Positions 8,023 to 18,057 are shown, counted from the stretch's first letter. The stretch: 64,000 bases of DNA from an uncultured Alphaproteobacteria bacterium (GCA_934271715.1 CAKQRZ010000002.1:62001-126000); one strand, 5' to 3'. Numbers and translations are program-made. Notes: generated by a model from the letters alone, not told the origin.

Positions 8023-11000
8023 ATGGTTGATACAGCTGATAAAAATAAAGAATTGTACGATAACATTGAGGCAATTCAAGCTAAAGAAAAAGCTAACACT
8101 CCGGCAACAGATGAAGAAAAAGCCGCCGTATTGGCTCAGCTGAATGAAATGGCAAACAGCTCTATGGAGTTTGATCCGGAGCATTTAGACAGCATTATTG
8201 CTTTTGCTTCTAACTACGGCAACAACGCCAACGCCGAAGCTATTTTACGCAAAGCGCAGGAGCAGAAAGCCAAGGCGGCAGGCGAGATTCCGGCTCAGGA
8301 TGAAAAGCAGCCGGCTGAAAATACCGAAAAACAGGCTAAGGAGGCTGAGCCGAAAGATCCGGCAACCGTACCGTCTTATAATTTGTACAAAGAATACGCC
8401 GACTTAAAGGCTAAAGAAAATCCGACCGAAGAAGATCAAAAGAAAATGGCGGCGACAGAGCAGTATGTTGCAGCTGTTGTCAGGAATACCGACCCTAAAA
8501 ATGTGGATGCGGAAGCTTCCGTGGGCTTGCAGGACTATTTGGATATTGCATACATTGCCAATCCGCAAAACAAAGAGCAGTTAAAAGAGCTGCAGGATGT
8601 TGTCAGCGCTCAGCTGGAAATTTATGACCAGCAAAACGGCTTAAAAGACGCCGCTTCCAAAACTCCGGAAGAAATGAAGAAAAATGAGGAGCTGTGGGCA
8701 AATGTCGGCATAGACGTAAAACCTGTAATGGGCGAATTAGATTCCATTATGCAGGGCTTGGATAAGGAAGAGGGCAAAAATATTATCGGCAATTTGCGAC
8801 AGATGACTATTTATGACCTGAAAGACAACGCTCCAGATGAACACGGCGCCGAAACCATGCAGAAAGCCATGGAGGGCAACGCCGCCGAATTTAAGGCTTT
8901 GGTAATTGCCGAATATTTAAAGCAGCAGGCTAAAGCCGAATTTTGCGAACAAAATAAAATTAAGCCGGAAGAGCTTGACGCTTTGCTGATGAAAAACGCC
9001 AAAGGCGAAGAGCTGAGCGAAGCTGAAAAAGGCACTTTAGACAAGCTTAATGAACATACTGCCAAACTTTTTGAACGTTCTCAGAATTTTGACGGACCTT
9101 TTACCAATAAAGAATTTTTGAAAAATGCGGTCAATACCACACAATCGCAGCTGGTTAGCCGTTCTGTTACCAAAGAATCCCGCCGCTCGCGTTTGATGAA
9201 TGCGCCGGAAATTTCTCCGCGTGTAGAAAAAATGAACAGCCAGTTTGCTGAAAAGCACCCTAAGATGCATAAGGCGATGAATATTGCTAAAACAATGGGA
9301 ATCAACGCCTTGCGCACCGCGGCAATCAGCGCAGCTTTAGGACCTGTCGGACTGACTGCATATTCAGCCATTAAAACCGGCAAGGCAATCCGCAAAGCAT
9401 ATCTGGAATACCGTGAAAAAGAGGGACTGGACAGCTTCAGCTTTAAAGATATTAAAGGTTCGCTTAAAAACTATGCAAGTTTTGCTAAATATCTGAAACA
9501 GCCGGAAAACCGCGCTCAAGCTTTGACTTTAGCCGGACAAGTTGCAGCTACGGCGATTTCCGGATATTTTACCCTCGGCGGAGTAGATACTATTGTCAAT
9601 AACGCCGGTATTGTCGGAAAGGCTGTAGGCCATGCGGCAGGTTTGGGTACAGAGCATGTGGCGGACGCAGCTGTTCAGGCTACTCAGCATATAGATTCTG
9701 TCGGGGGCGCAATTAAAGCCGGATTTACTAAAATTCTGTCGTCTCCGCGCCGCGCGGCGACAATGGCTTCATCGCTGGGTATCGGGGCTATTAAATTCTT
9801 GTCGGAAAAACATAATCTTAATACGGCTCACAAAAAACTGACTCAGATTCTGGAAGCCAACGGCGTGCAGGTTTCGGATAAAATGCTGGCTTCATTAGAT
9901 GCCGCTTCGGCTAATCCGCAGGAATTTGCCGCAAAACTTAAAGAACTGGCTCCGAATATTGATGAAAAGTCGGCGGCAGCCGCTTTGAAAAATGCTGATT
10001 TAGCCCGCAAATCTAATCCAAAATCTGCAGCTATCGGCACTTTAGCCGGTGCGGCAATCGGTTTAACCGCTGCTTCGGCAATGGAATTTGTTCATTCTGA
10101 AGTTAATGAAATCCATGAAGCTGGTTTGGCTGAAGAGGGGACAAAAGTCGGCGGCAATACGGCAAAAGCAATAGAAGAGTTAGCAGCCTCAAATTCTAAT
10201 GAAGATTGGAATAAAGGTGCAGATCAGCGTCTGGAGTCGTTCGGCATTGACGCTAAAAACGCTAATGAAATGCTGCGCGAAATGGGCGTTATCGGCAAAG
10301 ACGACCACCATTTTTACCGCCAGCATGAATTGGCTAAATTGGTTGACGGCGCTAAACTGAATGACGAGCAGCGCACCCAAATTCAAGATTGGGCAAACGA
10401 CCGTGAAGCCAGGGTTGCCAACCTTAAAGCCTATTTGTCGGAACATGCCCGCCACAACGGCGTGCGCAGCGGTCACGGCGGACACACGGCTGCAGCTCCG
10501 GAACCGAACAAAACCGTTGAAATTGATAAAAATCTCGGCAATGTTAAGGACGGCGAAGCTAAAACCGAAGTTCCGGAAGAAAAAATTGTCGGCAAAGCGT
10601 TCCATGTTGAGGGCGTGGTTAACCGCAAAAATGAATTGTCCGGCGACACCATGGCTAACAACCCTAAAGAGGCTGCCGCTCTGGTTATGCACGAAAACGG
10701 CATGAACGGCGCTAAACGCTCGCAGTTTGTGGTTAAAGACCAATACGGCAATGAGACCACAATTAAAAACAAAATCACTTCTCATTCTCAGACCACCAAA
10801 ACAACCTATTATCACGGTGCTCAGGATGAAAAAGAGGTGGTTGCTAAAGAAAAAACTAAATTGTATAAAACCGGAAGCAAAGCCGGAGACGCTAAAATCA
10901 CTACCCGCGTGGATATTGATAAGGACGGAAAAATGGATAAGGTGCAAACCATCCGCAGAGCCGATGGCAGCGAAGTTACCTATGCTAAAATGTCTAAGGA

Positions 11001-11151
11001 CGGCGACCGCGTGCTGACAGTAAAAGACAAAGACGGGCATACAACCACTTTGTCGGCCAGCGAAAAATCGGCTAAAGACGGCTCCAGCAAGTCAGAATCC
11101 AAAGCCGCCCTGTATCAGGCTTGGAAAAACTTAAAGAGCAACAGCAAATAA
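8023..11151 (+). CDS. Large alanine/lysine-rich protein of unknown function
   Basis: 1042 residues, not recognised. The ATG follows AGGAGAAAAAAG. The first 400 residues are charged and largely helical, with low-complexity AEPK/KEAE stretches. A basic segment (about 385-410) leads to three hydrophobic or small-residue stretches: AISAALGPVGLTAYSA (about 435), AGQVAATAISGYFTLGG (about 505) and AIGTLAGAAIGLTAAS (about 670). The last 200 residues are polar, with repeated K-D-G/D-K-D-G turns (DIDKDGKMDKV, KDKDGHTTTL). No N-terminal signal peptide is visible. It is monocistronic with its own promoter and terminator. Size and architecture would fit a non-classically secreted or membrane-inserting protein, but no family supports this. 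Confidence 0.7.
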   Translation: MVDTADKNKELYDNIEAIQAKEKANTPATDEEKAAVLAQLNEMANSSMEFDPEHLDSIIAFASNYGNNANAEAILRKAQEQKAKAAGEIPAQDEKQPAENTEKQAKEAEPKDPATVPSYNLYKEYADLKAKENPTEEDQKKMAATEQYVAAVVRNTDPKNVDAEASVGLQDYLDIAYIANPQNKEQLKELQDVVSAQLEIYDQQNGLKDAASKTPEEMKKNEELWANVGIDVKPVMGELDSIMQGLDKEEGKNIIGNLRQMTIYDLKDNAPDEHGAETMQKAMEGNAAEFKALVIAEYLKQQAKAEFCEQNKIKPEELDALLMKNAKGEELSEAEKGTLDKLNEHTAKLFERSQNFDGPFTNKEFLKNAVNTTQSQLVSRSVTKESRRSRLMNAPEISPRVEKMNSQFAEKHPKMHKAMNIAKTMGINALRTAAISAALGPVGLTAYSAIKTGKAIRKAYLEYREKEGLDSFSFKDIKGSLKNYASFAKYLKQPENRAQALTLAGQVAATAISGYFTLGGVDTIVNNAGIVGKAVGHAAGLGTEHVADAAVQATQHIDSVGGAIKAGFTKILSSPRRAATMASSLGIGAIKFLSEKHNLNTAHKKLTQILEANGVQVSDKMLASLDAASANPQEFAAKLKELAPNIDEKSAAAALKNADLARKSNPKSAAIGTLAGAAIGLTAASAMEFVHSEVNEIHEAGLAEEGTKVGGNTAKAIEELAASNSNEDWNKGADQRLESFGIDAKNANEMLREMGVIGKDDHHFYRQHELAKLVDGAKLNDEQRTQIQDWANDREARVANLKAYLSEHARHNGVRSGHGGHTAAAPEPNKTVEIDKNLGNVKDGEAKTEVPEEKIVGKAFHVEGVVNRKNELSGDTMANNPKEAAALVMHENGMNGAKRSQFVVKDQYGNETTIKNKITSHSQTTKTTYYHGAQDEKEVVAKEKTKLYKTGSKAGDAKITTRVDIDKDGKMDKVQTIRRADGSEVTYAKMSKDGDRVLTVKDKDGHTTTLSASEKSAKDGSSKSESKAALYQAWKNLKSNSK

Positions 11152-11172
11152 AACTCCGGTTCTGCCCAATTT

Positions 11173-11204
11173 AATCCCAGCTTTGCAAAGTTGGGATTTT
11201 TTTG
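11173..11204 (+). terminator. Rho-independent terminator
   Basis: Stem AATCCCAGCTTT / AAAGTTGGGATT followed by a T-run, 22 nt after the stop of the 1042-residue protein gene. Confidence 0.85.
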
Positions 11205-11269
11205 TTGTAATCAGTTTAAAATACAGCTACAATAAGCGCATTGTTATTATTTTTATAAAGGAGAAAATC

Positions 11270-12205
11270 ATGGAAACTTTAGCCGTCGTACTTATTGTAC
11301 TTGTTTTTGTAGTCTTGCTTAAATCGGTGGTAATCGTCCGTCAGGGCTATGAATATACCGTGGAGAATTTCGGGCGTTTTACCCGCTCGCTGCATCCGGG
11401 ATTTCATATTTTGATTCCGGTTCTGGAAACTATCGGCGCCAAAATCAACCGCAAGGAACAGGTTTTGGAAGTGTCTTCACAGGAAGTTATTACCAAAGAT
11501 AACGCCATGGTAACCGTCAACGGCGTGCTGTTCTATCAGATTCAAGACGCCACCAAAGCCGCTTATCAGGTAGAAGACTTGGACTACGCCATTATGAACT
11601 TGGTTATGACCAATATCCGTACGGTTATCGGCAGCATGGAAATTGACGAACTGCTGTCGCAGCGCAATATCATTAACCAAAAACTGCTTTCTGTGGTGGA
11701 TGAAGCCACTATTCCTTGGGGCGTGAAAGTTACCCGCGTGGAAATTAAAGATATTACTCCGCCGAAAGATTTGATTGACGCCATGGCGCGCCAGATGAAA
11801 GCCGAACGTGAAAAACGCGCCAATATTCTGGAAGCCGAGGGTTTGCGTCAGGCTGAAATTTTGCAGGCAGAGGGTTCTAAACAGTCGGTAATTTTGGAAG
11901 CAGAGGGTAAAAAAGAAGCTGCTTTCCGCGAGGCTGAAGCCCGTGAGCGTTCGGCTCAGGCTGAAGCTATGGCGACTAAGCTTATTTCTGACGCCATTGC
12001 CAAGGGCGACCCTAAGTCTTTGTCATATTTCTTGGGGCAGCAATATATCACGGCTCTGCAGGGCATTGTGACTTCGCCGAATGAAAAACTGCTGATGCTG
12101 CCGGTTGACACAACTCAGGTTATGGGTACGGTTGCCGGAATTTCTGAGCTGGTAAAAGATGTTATGAATACAAAACCGGCTAAAAAATCGGCAAATAAGG
12201 AGTAA
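11270..12205 (+). CDS. qmcA: SPFH/band 7 membrane protein, QmcA-like
   Basis: 311 residues. One N-terminal transmembrane helix (METLAVVLIVLVFVVLLKS) is followed by the SPFH domain (VRQGYEYTVENFGRF, LHPGFH, KINRKEQVLEV) and a C-terminal coiled coil rich in AEG repeats (EAEGLRQAEIL and similar). Start chosen at the ATG after AAAGGAGA. Family members (QmcA/YbbK, paraslipin) assemble into large membrane rings and organise the membrane. The next gene encodes an NfeD protein, the usual partner. Confidence 0.9.
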   Translation: METLAVVLIVLVFVVLLKSVVIVRQGYEYTVENFGRFTRSLHPGFHILIPVLETIGAKINRKEQVLEVSSQEVITKDNAMVTVNGVLFYQIQDATKAAYQVEDLDYAIMNLVMTNIRTVIGSMEIDELLSQRNIINQKLLSVVDEATIPWGVKVTRVEIKDITPPKDLIDAMARQMKAEREKRANILEAEGLRQAEILQAEGSKQSVILEAEGKKEAAFREAEARERSAQAEAMATKLISDAIAKGDPKSLSYFLGQQYITALQGIVTSPNEKLLMLPVDTTQVMGTVAGISELVKDVMNTKPAKKSANKE

Positions 12206-12211
12206 GGAACA

Positions 12212-12655
12212 ATGTTTGACTCTCCTGTTGTTAACTGGATTATTGCCGGCTTGGCTCTTTCTTTGCTGGAGCTGATTGTGCCGGGTGTATATCTTATCTG
12301 GTTCGGCTTTGCCGCTTTTGTGGTGGGTATCGGCGTATATTTTATACCGATGGAGCTGACAACCCAGCTGATTGTTTTTGCGATTGCTTCAGGTATTTTT
12401 GCAGTTATCGGCGTGGCTGTTTACCGTTATGTCTTTAACAAGGCGCAGGTGCCGGCGGAGTACAAAAACTTAAACAACACCGCCGAGCAATATGTGGGGC
12501 TGCTGGTCACGGTGGCCGAAGACGCTGCGGATAACCGCACAAAAGTCAAAATCGGCGATACCTATTGGCTGGCCTCTTGCCAAAAAGCGTTTAAGCAGGG
12601 CGACACAGCCAAAGTTGTCGGCGTTAAAGACAGCTTGATTTTAATTATTGAATAA
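12212..12655 (+). CDS. NfeD family membrane protein
   Basis: 147 residues: three hydrophobic helices (residues about 8-75, with LSLLELIVPGVYLIWFGF), then a soluble OB-fold-like C-terminal domain (AEQYVGLLVTVAEDA to KVVGVKDSLILIIE). It corresponds to the short NfeD form (YbbJ type) paired with stomatin-like proteins. The start follows AAGGAG. Six nt after qmcA, so very probably one operon and one membrane complex. Confidence 0.88.
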   Translation: MFDSPVVNWIIAGLALSLLELIVPGVYLIWFGFAAFVVGIGVYFIPMELTTQLIVFAIASGIFAVIGVAVYRYVFNKAQVPAEYKNLNNTAEQYVGLLVTVAEDAADNRTKVKIGDTYWLASCQKAFKQGDTAKVVGVKDSLILIIE

Positions 12656-12664
12656 GAGGAAAAA

Positions 12665-13498
12665 ATGCTGCATATCGGTTGTCATTTATCAATTTCTAAA
12701 GGTTTTGCGCATATAGGCAAAGAGGCTTTATCCATTAAGGCTGACACTTTCCAATTTTTTACCCGCAATCCGCAGGGCGGCAAAGCCAAAGAAATAGACC
12801 TCGCTGATGCGGCAAAATTCCGTGCTTTAGCGGCTGAGAACCATTTTGCGCCTGTGGTGGCGCACGCGCCGTATACGCTGAATCCGTGTTCGGATAATCC
12901 GCAGACGCGCGAATTTGCCGAAATGGTTTTTGCTGATGACCTGAAGCGAATGGAATATATTCCGCATAATTACTACAATTTTCATCCGGGGTCGCATGTG
13001 GGACAGGGGGCGGCCGCCGGCATAACCATGATTATAGACTTGCTGAATCGCATTTTGACGCCGGAGCAAAACACAATCGTGCTGCTGGAAACTATGTCGG
13101 GTAAAGGCTCGGAAGTCGGGCGCAGCTTTGAAGAGCTGGCGGAAATTCGCGCCGGTGTAAAGCTTAAAGACAAGCTGGGCGTCTGCCTTGATACCTGTCA
13201 TGTTTTTGCCGCCGGCTATGATATTGTAAATAACCTTGACGGCGTGATGGCTGAATTTGACAAGATTATCGGTCTGCAGCACCTGAAAGCCGTGCATTTG
13301 AATGACAGCCTGATGCCGCTAGGCTCCAACAAAGACCGCCATGCCAAAATCGGCGCCGGAGAAATCGGAGCGGAAGCGCTTATCCGCTTTGTAAATCATC
13401 CGGCGGTGAAAAATCTGCCTTTTGTGTTGGAAACTCCTAACGATTTAGCCGGTTACGCTGCCGAAATTGAGCTGCTGCGCAACAATTTTAACGGCTGA
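12665..13498 (+). CDS. nfo: Endonuclease IV (deoxyribonuclease IV)
   Basis: 277 residues, the usual length. An AP endonuclease of base-excision repair with a TIM barrel and a zinc cluster. Visible metal-binding motifs: GCHLSI at the N-terminus, VAHAPYTLN, FHPGSHVGQG, LLETMSGKGSEVG, VCLDTCHVFAAGYD, AVHLNDS, DRHAKIGAGEIG and the final VLETPND. The ATG follows AGAGGAAAAA, 10 nt after nfeD. Confidence 0.96.
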   Translation: MLHIGCHLSISKGFAHIGKEALSIKADTFQFFTRNPQGGKAKEIDLADAAKFRALAAENHFAPVVAHAPYTLNPCSDNPQTREFAEMVFADDLKRMEYIPHNYYNFHPGSHVGQGAAAGITMIIDLLNRILTPEQNTIVLLETMSGKGSEVGRSFEELAEIRAGVKLKDKLGVCLDTCHVFAAGYDIVNNLDGVMAEFDKIIGLQHLKAVHLNDSLMPLGSNKDRHAKIGAGEIGAEALIRFVNHPAVKNLPFVLETPNDLAGYAAEIELLRNNFNG

Positions 13499-13600
13499 TT
13501 ATTTCCGAAAATTATAATATTGCTAAAAGCCGTGCAGAAATTTTAAAAGCCGGTTGATTATTTGACGCAATACGCTATTATGCCGCTTATGATTGATATG

Positions 13601-14899
13601 ATGCCGGAAATAAAAGAATATACTGTCAGCGAAATTTCTGCCGCTATTAAAAAACTGGTGGAAAATTCGTTTTCATTCGTGCGGGTTAAAGGCGAAATTT
13701 TTGGCGCCAAACGTGCGGATTCCGGACATTGGTACTTGTCGCTGAAAGATGAAAACTCGCTGCTTGCCGCTGTTTGCTGGCGCGGTGTGGCTAATACCCT
13801 GCCGCTTAAAATAGAAGACGGCATAGAAGTTATTGCCAGCGGGCGAATCACGACTTTTAACGGCCGCTCGTCCTATCAGCTGGTAATAGAAAAGCTGGAA
13901 ATCGCCGGCGAGGGAGCTTTGCTGAAACTTTTGGAAGAACGCAAGCAAAAGTTTTTGGCCGAAGGGCTGTTCGCGCAGGAGCATAAAAAGCCGATACCTT
14001 ATCTGCCGCAGACTATCGGGGTAATTACCAGCCCGACCGGAGCGGTTATCAGAGATATTATACATCGGGTGCGGGATAGATTTCCGAGCCGCATAATTGT
14101 GTGGCCGACACCGGTGCAAGGCGAGGGCGCGGCAGATAAAATCGCAGCGGCCATAAGGGGCTTTAACGCTTTGCCGCTGGGCGATAAAAAACGTCCGGAT
14201 GTTTTGATTGTGGCGCGCGGCGGCGGCAGTTTGGAAGATTTATGGCCGTTTAATGAAGAAGTTGTGGTGCGCGCGGTTTATGATTCGGTTATTCCGCTGA
14301 TTTCGGCGGTGGGGCATGAAACCGACACTATGCTGATAGATTATGCGGCAGATTTGCGGGCTCCGACCCCGACCGGTGCGGCAGAGCTGGCGGTTCCGGT
14401 AAAAAAGGATATTTATAACACGCTGCTGACGGCGGATTTACGCATGCAAAACGCCGTTACCCGCTATATGGGTGAGTTTAAGCAATATGTGGAAGCGCTG
14501 GGGCGCGGGATTCCGCCGCTGGAGCAGCTGGTGCTGGAAAATCAGCAAAAAATAGACGACCGCAGCGAACGGCTGAAATTGGCGTTTGCAAATTTGCTCA
14601 AAGATAAAGATAATTTGTTAAAATTGACGAATTTGAAACCTTTTTATATTAAGAATCTGCTTGACGCTAAAAAGGAAAACCTGAAAAATTTGGCTCTGCG
14701 TCTGGATTCCGTTTCGGTAGAATCGGTGCTGAAACGCGGGTTTGCTTGGGTTTCGGACGGACAGTTTAAAACGCTGTATTCGGCTACTCAGGCGAAACGC
14801 TGCGATGAATTGCATATCCGCTTTGTGGACGGAATCGTTAAGGTTAAAATGATGGAGAAACACAATGCCGTGCAAGGCGATTTGTTTGACGATTTGTAG
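13601..14899 (+). CDS. xseA: Exodeoxyribonuclease VII large subunit
   Basis: About 432 residues. N-terminal OB-fold (EYTVSEISAAIKKL, VKGEIFGAKRADSGHWYLSLKD), then the catalytic region with GVITSPTGAVIRDI, VARGGGSLEDLWPFNEE, AVGHETDTMLIDYAADLRAPTPTGAAE, a long helical stretch and a C-terminal beta-barrel (GFAWVSD). The start is ambiguous: no Shine-Dalgarno is clear, and in-frame starts exist at TTG 13562 and ATG 13580, 13589, 13598 and 13601. The partner xseB is not in this window. Confidence 0.94.
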   Translation: MPEIKEYTVSEISAAIKKLVENSFSFVRVKGEIFGAKRADSGHWYLSLKDENSLLAAVCWRGVANTLPLKIEDGIEVIASGRITTFNGRSSYQLVIEKLEIAGEGALLKLLEERKQKFLAEGLFAQEHKKPIPYLPQTIGVITSPTGAVIRDIIHRVRDRFPSRIIVWPTPVQGEGAADKIAAAIRGFNALPLGDKKRPDVLIVARGGGSLEDLWPFNEEVVVRAVYDSVIPLISAVGHETDTMLIDYAADLRAPTPTGAAELAVPVKKDIYNTLLTADLRMQNAVTRYMGEFKQYVEALGRGIPPLEQLVLENQQKIDDRSERLKLAFANLLKDKDNLLKLTNLKPFYIKNLLDAKKENLKNLALRLDSVSVESVLKRGFAWVSDGQFKTLYSATQAKRCDELHIRFVDGIVKVKMMEKHNAVQGDLFDDL

Positions 14900-15698
14900 T
14901 GTGCTGGCGGCGCTGCCGGCCGAAGCTTTGACAATGTGCGGAGCGGCGCAGCAGGGCGGAATTATCCGTTTGCAGGATAATAATTTGGCTAAAATAAAAT
15001 TAAACGGCAAAACCTACACCGCAGATAAAAACGGCGAATTGGCGATTGCCTTTGCGCGTGACGCTGAATTGCAGCAGCCGCTGAAAATTTTTTATAGAGA
15101 CGGCGCAATGCGCACCTATAATCTGCAGCTTGCCCAGACTAAATGGGACGTGCAGAAAGTAGACGGTTTGCCAAGCTCCAAAGTTGCTCCGGCTAAAACC
15201 GATTGGACGGCTATTCAAAAAGAGCAAAAAGACGTGGGCGGTGCGCTGAATGAATTTAGCGATGCCGAAAGTTGGAAAGCCGATATGCTGAAACCGGCTG
15301 AGGGACGCACCAGCGGAAATTTCGGCGGGCAGCGCATTATGAACGGACAAAAGAAAAATCCGCATCAGGGGTGGGATATCGCTGTGCCGGAGGGAACAGA
15401 AATTAAGGCGCCGGCTGACGGAATTGTCACTTTGAGCGACGGACCGTATTTTTATAGCGGCAATGTGGTGGTTTTGGAACATGGACATAATTTGAGCACG
15501 GTTTATGCGCATCTGCAAAAAACTTTAGTGAAAAAAGGCGATAAGGTGCAAAGAGGGCAAGTTATCGGTTTGGCTGGTAAAACCGGCAGGGCGACCGGCG
15601 CTCATCTGCATTGGGGAGCTTCGCTGAACGGCGTGCGCTTTGATGCCAAAAATTTGTTGGATTTCTATAATAAAGAGTGTAAAAAAATAGAGGATTAA
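14865..15698 (+). CDS. M23 family metallopeptidase, secreted
   Basis: 277 residues. N-terminal signal peptide (about 20 residues, to PAEA), a linker, and a C-terminal LytM domain (about 150-270). The zinc ligands are visible in HQGWDIAV (H...D) and THLHWG-like GAHLHWG, with GNVVVLEHG and VYAHL between. These enzymes cleave peptidoglycan cross-bridges or activate amidases. The start overlaps xseA by 35 nt, with GGAGA upstream. It is followed one base later by uppP, suggesting an envelope-related pairing. Confidence 0.88.
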   Translation: MPCKAICLTICSVLAALPAEALTMCGAAQQGGIIRLQDNNLAKIKLNGKTYTADKNGELAIAFARDAELQQPLKIFYRDGAMRTYNLQLAQTKWDVQKVDGLPSSKVAPAKTDWTAIQKEQKDVGGALNEFSDAESWKADMLKPAEGRTSGNFGGQRIMNGQKKNPHQGWDIAVPEGTEIKAPADGIVTLSDGPYFYSGNVVVLEHGHNLSTVYAHLQKTLVKKGDKVQRGQVIGLAGKTGRATGAHLHWGASLNGVRFDAKNLLDFYNKECKKIED

Positions 15699-15699
15699 A

Positions 15700-16530
15700 A
15701 TGACTACTTTTCATTTGACTATGTTGGCATTGTTGCAAGGAATTACCGAATTTTTACCGGTAAGTTCTTCCGGACATTTGATTCTTTTTTCCAAGTTTAC
15801 TTCATTTCCCGACCAAGGGCTGGAAATTGACGTGGCGCTGCATATCGGCTCTATCATCGCTGTAATGATTTATTTTTGGCGTGATATTTGGTATATGATT
15901 ATCGGTATGCTGAAAAGCAAGCTGCTGCCGGATTTTAAGATATATGGCAGCAAGGTGTTTTATTTGGTGCTGATTGCCACGATTCCGGCGCTGGTGTGCG
16001 GTTTGGCGCTGAAAATTATGGGGACGGAAGAGCTGCGCAGCACCAAGCTTATCGGCTGGAATATTTTGCTGTACGGCTTGCTGCTGTGGGTAATAGACAA
16101 AATGTCTCTGACAGCATTAAAAATTCGCAATTTAGAAATAAAAGATGCCATTTTAATCGGTTTGGCTCAATGTTTGGCTTTATTACCTGGGACAAGCCGT
16201 TCTGGAATAACTATTACTATGGGAAGATTTTTGGGGTTGGAGCGTCGCGAGGCCGCTAAATTTTCTATGTTGCTTTCTATTCCGACAATTATCGCCGCAG
16301 GTTTGGCTGAGGGGTATGAAATTTGGCAAAGCGGGGATATCGGTTTGCTTCTGACAGCCTGTGACGGAGCGATTTATTCTTTTGGCTTTTCGTTGATGGC
16401 AATATTTGTGCTGATGCAATGGCTGAAAAAGTGGTCGTTTTTCCCGTTTGTTCTGTATCGCGTGGCGTTGGGTACGGCCTTGCTCTTGGATACTTACGGA
16501 ATTTATGATATAAAGGCGCTGTTTAGCTAG
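15700..16530 (+). CDS. uppP: Undecaprenyl-diphosphatase
   Basis: 276 residues, polytopic. Both conserved motifs are present: LQGITEFLPVSSSGHLIL (residues about 9-26) and LLPGTSRSGITIT (about 160-172). The enzyme recycles undecaprenyl diphosphate to undecaprenyl phosphate for cell wall and glycan synthesis and confers bacitracin resistance when abundant. The ATG follows GAGGATTAAA. A terminator follows at 16588. Confidence 0.95.
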   Translation: MTTFHLTMLALLQGITEFLPVSSSGHLILFSKFTSFPDQGLEIDVALHIGSIIAVMIYFWRDIWYMIIGMLKSKLLPDFKIYGSKVFYLVLIATIPALVCGLALKIMGTEELRSTKLIGWNILLYGLLLWVIDKMSLTALKIRNLEIKDAILIGLAQCLALLPGTSRSGITITMGRFLGLERREAAKFSMLLSIPTIIAAGLAEGYEIWQSGDIGLLLTACDGAIYSFGFSLMAIFVLMQWLKKWSFFPFVLYRVALGTALLLDTYGIYDIKALFS

Positions 16531-16587
16531 TTATATAAAGCAGTTGGACTGAAATATCTGTCTAAACAGCTCCTAAATTAAATAATA

Positions 16588-16631
16588 ACCGCTGTTTTAT
16601 GCGCTAATCTGCGCAAACGGCGGTGTTTTTT
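16588..16631 (+). terminator. Rho-independent terminator after uppP
   Basis: Arms ACCGCTGTTT and AAACGGCGGT with a GCGC/GCGC inner stem, followed by six T. Confidence 0.8.
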
Positions 16632-16713
16632 GTATAAATTACTTGACAAAAATATAAATATATGGCAAATGTAAGTCTATATTATATAAAAATCGGTTTG
16701 TCAGGAGTTAAAT

Positions 16714-18057
16714 ATGAGAAAATTTGATGAAGAATTTATAAATGCTTATGTTGAATATAAAGCAATGGCGTATCTTAAATTTGAAAAGAAAATTACAGAT
16801 GATGAGGGGCGCAAAGCTGAACAAAAATTCTTTGACAAAGGGTATGACGACGAAGATGTATTGGATTTTGATGAGCAATTGGATACTGATAGAGAAAAAC
16901 GTATAGCTATTAGAAATAAAATAAACAACTATAAGCTAAAATTAGAAAAAGAAAATTCCAAAAAATGGAAAGATGATATAGAGAAAGAAAATATCAAAAA
17001 ACAAGAAGAAGAACAACAAAAGCAGGAAGAAATAAAAAGAAAACAATATTATACAATAGAAGAAGCTGCCGGAAAATATGAAAAATTACAGGAAGCTTTG
17101 GCTATAGACGCCGATTATGTACAAAAACTATATGATAATGGCTTTAAATTAGGTAATCCAAAATATAATCCGTATGTTGCAAATGATTCTCTTGTTGAAA
17201 ATTTGAAAGAAGCTGCTTATTTGCATCAAGCCGATGAAGAATTTATTGATAGTTTGCCTGAAAAAACAGGAAAATCTATGGTTGAACTTCATAAAAATTA
17301 TAATGGCAATTTGATTAAAGCATTAGATTTGTCAGATGAAGATAAAGAGTATTTTGTTAAATTATTGGCACAATCCAATAATTCATATAGAGCAAGCAAT
17401 AATTTAGCAGCTTTGGTTCCAGCGGCCAAACAGAATATGAAAATGACTGAAACATTGCTGGAGTTAAAAGAAAAGCATTGTAGTGTAAATTTGTCGGATG
17501 AAGATATTACAAAAGCTGTGTTTTCAGATTATAAAAATAAGGCAACTATTTATCGTTTGATAAAAGTATTTGATAAACACGTTGCAACTGAAAGAACTTA
17601 TGAATATTTGTCAAATGCAATTAAAAATTTCAGGTTAGGTGATAAAGAAAAAACAATAAAACTTGTTTTGGAAACAGCAAAAGATAATTCAGCAAATATG
17701 CATGAGGTGCTTTTTGAAAATGATTCTGAGATTAGAGCAAAGTATGATAAAGAAGAACACATAAAAGCGTGCCGTCAATATGAAGAAGATGAAAAAAAGA
17801 GAGCTCAGGAGGCCTACCGAAAAGAAGCAGCTGAAAAGGAATTTGAACGAAAAGTTAATCAAATAGCAAGTGATAAATATAATAGTATTAAAAACCGTGA
17901 GAATTATAAAAAATGGTTGAAATCAGAAGGATTGGGTTTGTATACTGAAAAAGAAATATTAGCAAGAGCAAAAGAAAATAGACGTGAAGAAGCAGAAAGA
18001 CGTAAAGAGGCTGCATTGCATAAGAAATTTGAAGATATGTGGGCTGACCATTACTAA
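16714..18057 (+). CDS. Coiled-coil protein of unknown function
   Basis: 447 residues, not recognised. Highly charged and helical throughout: K/E/Q-rich coiled coils at about 80-125 (KKQEEEQQKQEEIKRKQ) and 350-440, with a less charged helical core between (about 130-320). No signal peptide or membrane segment. The ATG follows CAGGAG. The gene is markedly more AT-rich than the operon upstream and uses AAA/GAA/TTA codons heavily, which could reflect recent acquisition. Monocistronic between the uppP terminator and tRNA-Leu. Confidence 0.7.
   Translation: MRKFDEEFINAYVEYKAMAYLKFEKKITDDEGRKAEQKFFDKGYDDEDVLDFDEQLDTDREKRIAIRNKINNYKLKLEKENSKKWKDDIEKENIKKQEEEQQKQEEIKRKQYYTIEEAAGKYEKLQEALAIDADYVQKLYDNGFKLGNPKYNPYVANDSLVENLKEAAYLHQADEEFIDSLPEKTGKSMVELHKNYNGNLIKALDLSDEDKEYFVKLLAQSNNSYRASNNLAALVPAAKQNMKMTETLLELKEKHCSVNLSDEDITKAVFSDYKNKATIYRLIKVFDKHVATERTYEYLSNAIKNFRLGDKEKTIKLVLETAKDNSANMHEVLFENDSEIRAKYDKEEHIKACRQYEEDEKKRAQEAYRKEAAEKEFERKVNQIASDKYNSIKNRENYKKWLKSEGLGLYTEKEILARAKENRREEAERRKEAALHKKFEDMWADHY

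Noticed and set aside
10189..11040. Long minus-strand ORF of 283 codons
   Set aside because: Antisense to the 1042-residue protein gene, no Shine-Dalgarno, phenylalanine/valine-rich composition expected from antisense of a lysine/asparagine-rich frame.
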